Shown one piece after another: positions 32,531-33,268 of a DNA stretch of 33,268 nucleotides. The notes below the pieces were generated by a model. That model worked only from the letters and a program-made list of their open reading frames with translations. It ran no database searches and was not told the DNA's origin. The translations under genes were made by a program, and so were the position numbers. Position 1 is the stretch's first letter; each line of letters starts with the position of its first letter. Source of the stretch: Elysia marginata (lineage: Eukaryota; Mollusca; Gastropoda; Plakobranchidae); the NCBI GenBank assembly GCA_019649035.1, contig BMAT01012373.1, forward strand, positions 43,503 through 76,770, read 5' to 3'.

Positions 32531-33268
32531 GAGACTTCATGTCGGCAAAATATCATCCCACCTACCATAGGTATCAGTTCGAGATTTCATGTCGGCAAAA
32601 TATCATCCCACCTACCATAGACATCAGTTCGAGACTTCATGTCGGAAAAATATCATCCCACCTACCATATCATAGACATCAGTTCGAGACTTCATGTCGG
32701 AAAAATATCATCCCACCTACCATAGGCATCAGTTCGAGACTTCATGTCGGCAAAATATCATCCTACCTACCATAGGCATCAGTTCGAGACTTCATGTCGG
32801 CAAAATATCATCCCACCTACCATAGGCATCAGTTCGAGACTTCATTTCGGCAAAATATCATCCCACCTACCATAGGCATCAGTTCGAGACTGCATGTAGG
32901 CAAAATATCATCCCACCTACCATATCATAGACATCAGTTCGAGACTTCATGTCGGAAAAATATCACCCCACCTACCATAGACATCAGTTCGAGACTTCAT
33001 GTAGGCAAAATATCATCCCACCTACCATATCATAGACATCAGTTCGAGACTTCATGTCGGCAAAGTATCATCCCACCTACCATAGGCATCAGTTCGAGAC
33101 TTCATGTCGGCAAAATATCATCCCACCTACATAGGCATCAGTGTGACTTCATGTCGGAAAAATATCAACCCACCTACCATAGGCATCAGTTCGAGACTTC
33201 ATGTCGGCAAAATATCACCCCACCTACATAGGCATCAGTTCGAGACTTCATGCAGGCAAAATATCATC
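32531..33268 (+). repeat. 50/55-bp minisatellite array, runs off right edge
   Basis: Fourteen full units and one partial. Unit starts (GAGACTTCATG type): 32531, 32581, 32631, 32686, 32736, 32786, 32836, 32886, 32941, 32991, 33046, 33096, 33143, 33193, 33242. Unit lengths are mostly 50 bp; three are 55 bp (starting 32631, 32886 and 32991), carrying CCATATCATAGACATC instead of CCATAGGCATC, and two are shorter (47 and 49). Each holds TCGGCAAAATATCATCCCAC. Identity between units is high, implying recent expansion. Because 50 is not a multiple of 3, the frame rotates; the open frames spanning the array are probably accidental. Confidence 0.95.

Noticed and set aside
32539-33231. Long open frames across the minisatellite (HRHQFETSCRQN repeats)
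   Set aside because: The unit length is not a multiple of three, so the peptide rotates through three frames; openness follows from the unit's stop-poor sequence and there is no start, promoter or splice context.

Overview
The window looks like a lophotrochozoan, probably molluscan (gastropod-like), nuclear genome. The reasons are AT-rich non-coding DNA, genes cut into many GT-AG exons, tRNA-derived SINEs, a LINE tail ending in a GCGCTATATAAAT-type motif, and many short TA-flanked DNA transposons. The taxon is inferred from style only, and no sequence search was possible. No LTR, retroviral or other virus-derived element was recognised.

Two genes are supported, converging on each other. Gene 1 (+ strand) enters from the left edge. 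Six exons between 532 and 4878 encode the last 666 residues of a coiled-coil protein with a long acidic, Ser-rich tail. It carries two copies of an AEQSLF[A/S]EL motif that resembles the dynactin-binding 'Spindly box' of dynein adaptors (BICD-related, Spindly, TRAK/HAP1). A very long T-rich 3' UTR probably follows, reaching AATAAA clusters near 13.3 kb or 16.25 kb. Gene 2 (- strand, 29062 down to 21883) is PIGL, the GlcNAc-PI de-N-acetylase of GPI-anchor synthesis. I rebuilt it as seven exons, including one of 32 nt, giving a 268-residue protein with all expected motifs.

The DNA between and around the genes is rich in small mobile elements. (i) Three near-full copies (8706, 17401, 19285), one deletion derivative (16468) and one remnant (14031) belong to a TA-flanked, pogo/Tigger-like non-autonomous family with iterated GTTGACTT motifs. 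(ii) A related-looking but distinct TA-flanked element lies at 18641-19131. (iii) Four copies of an AT-rich 230-260 bp inverted-repeat element occur, three of them in PIGL introns and one in the gene 1 3' region. (iv) Two tRNA-derived SINEs (9524 and 29880 minus) share a core. (v) A truncated LINE tail lies at 20.1-20.3 kb.

Right of PIGL are two fold-back sequences, a long CT tract, and a 50/55-bp minisatellite that runs off the right edge. Several hairpins deserve a second look, especially 18251-18323, whose 3' arm resembles miR-92.
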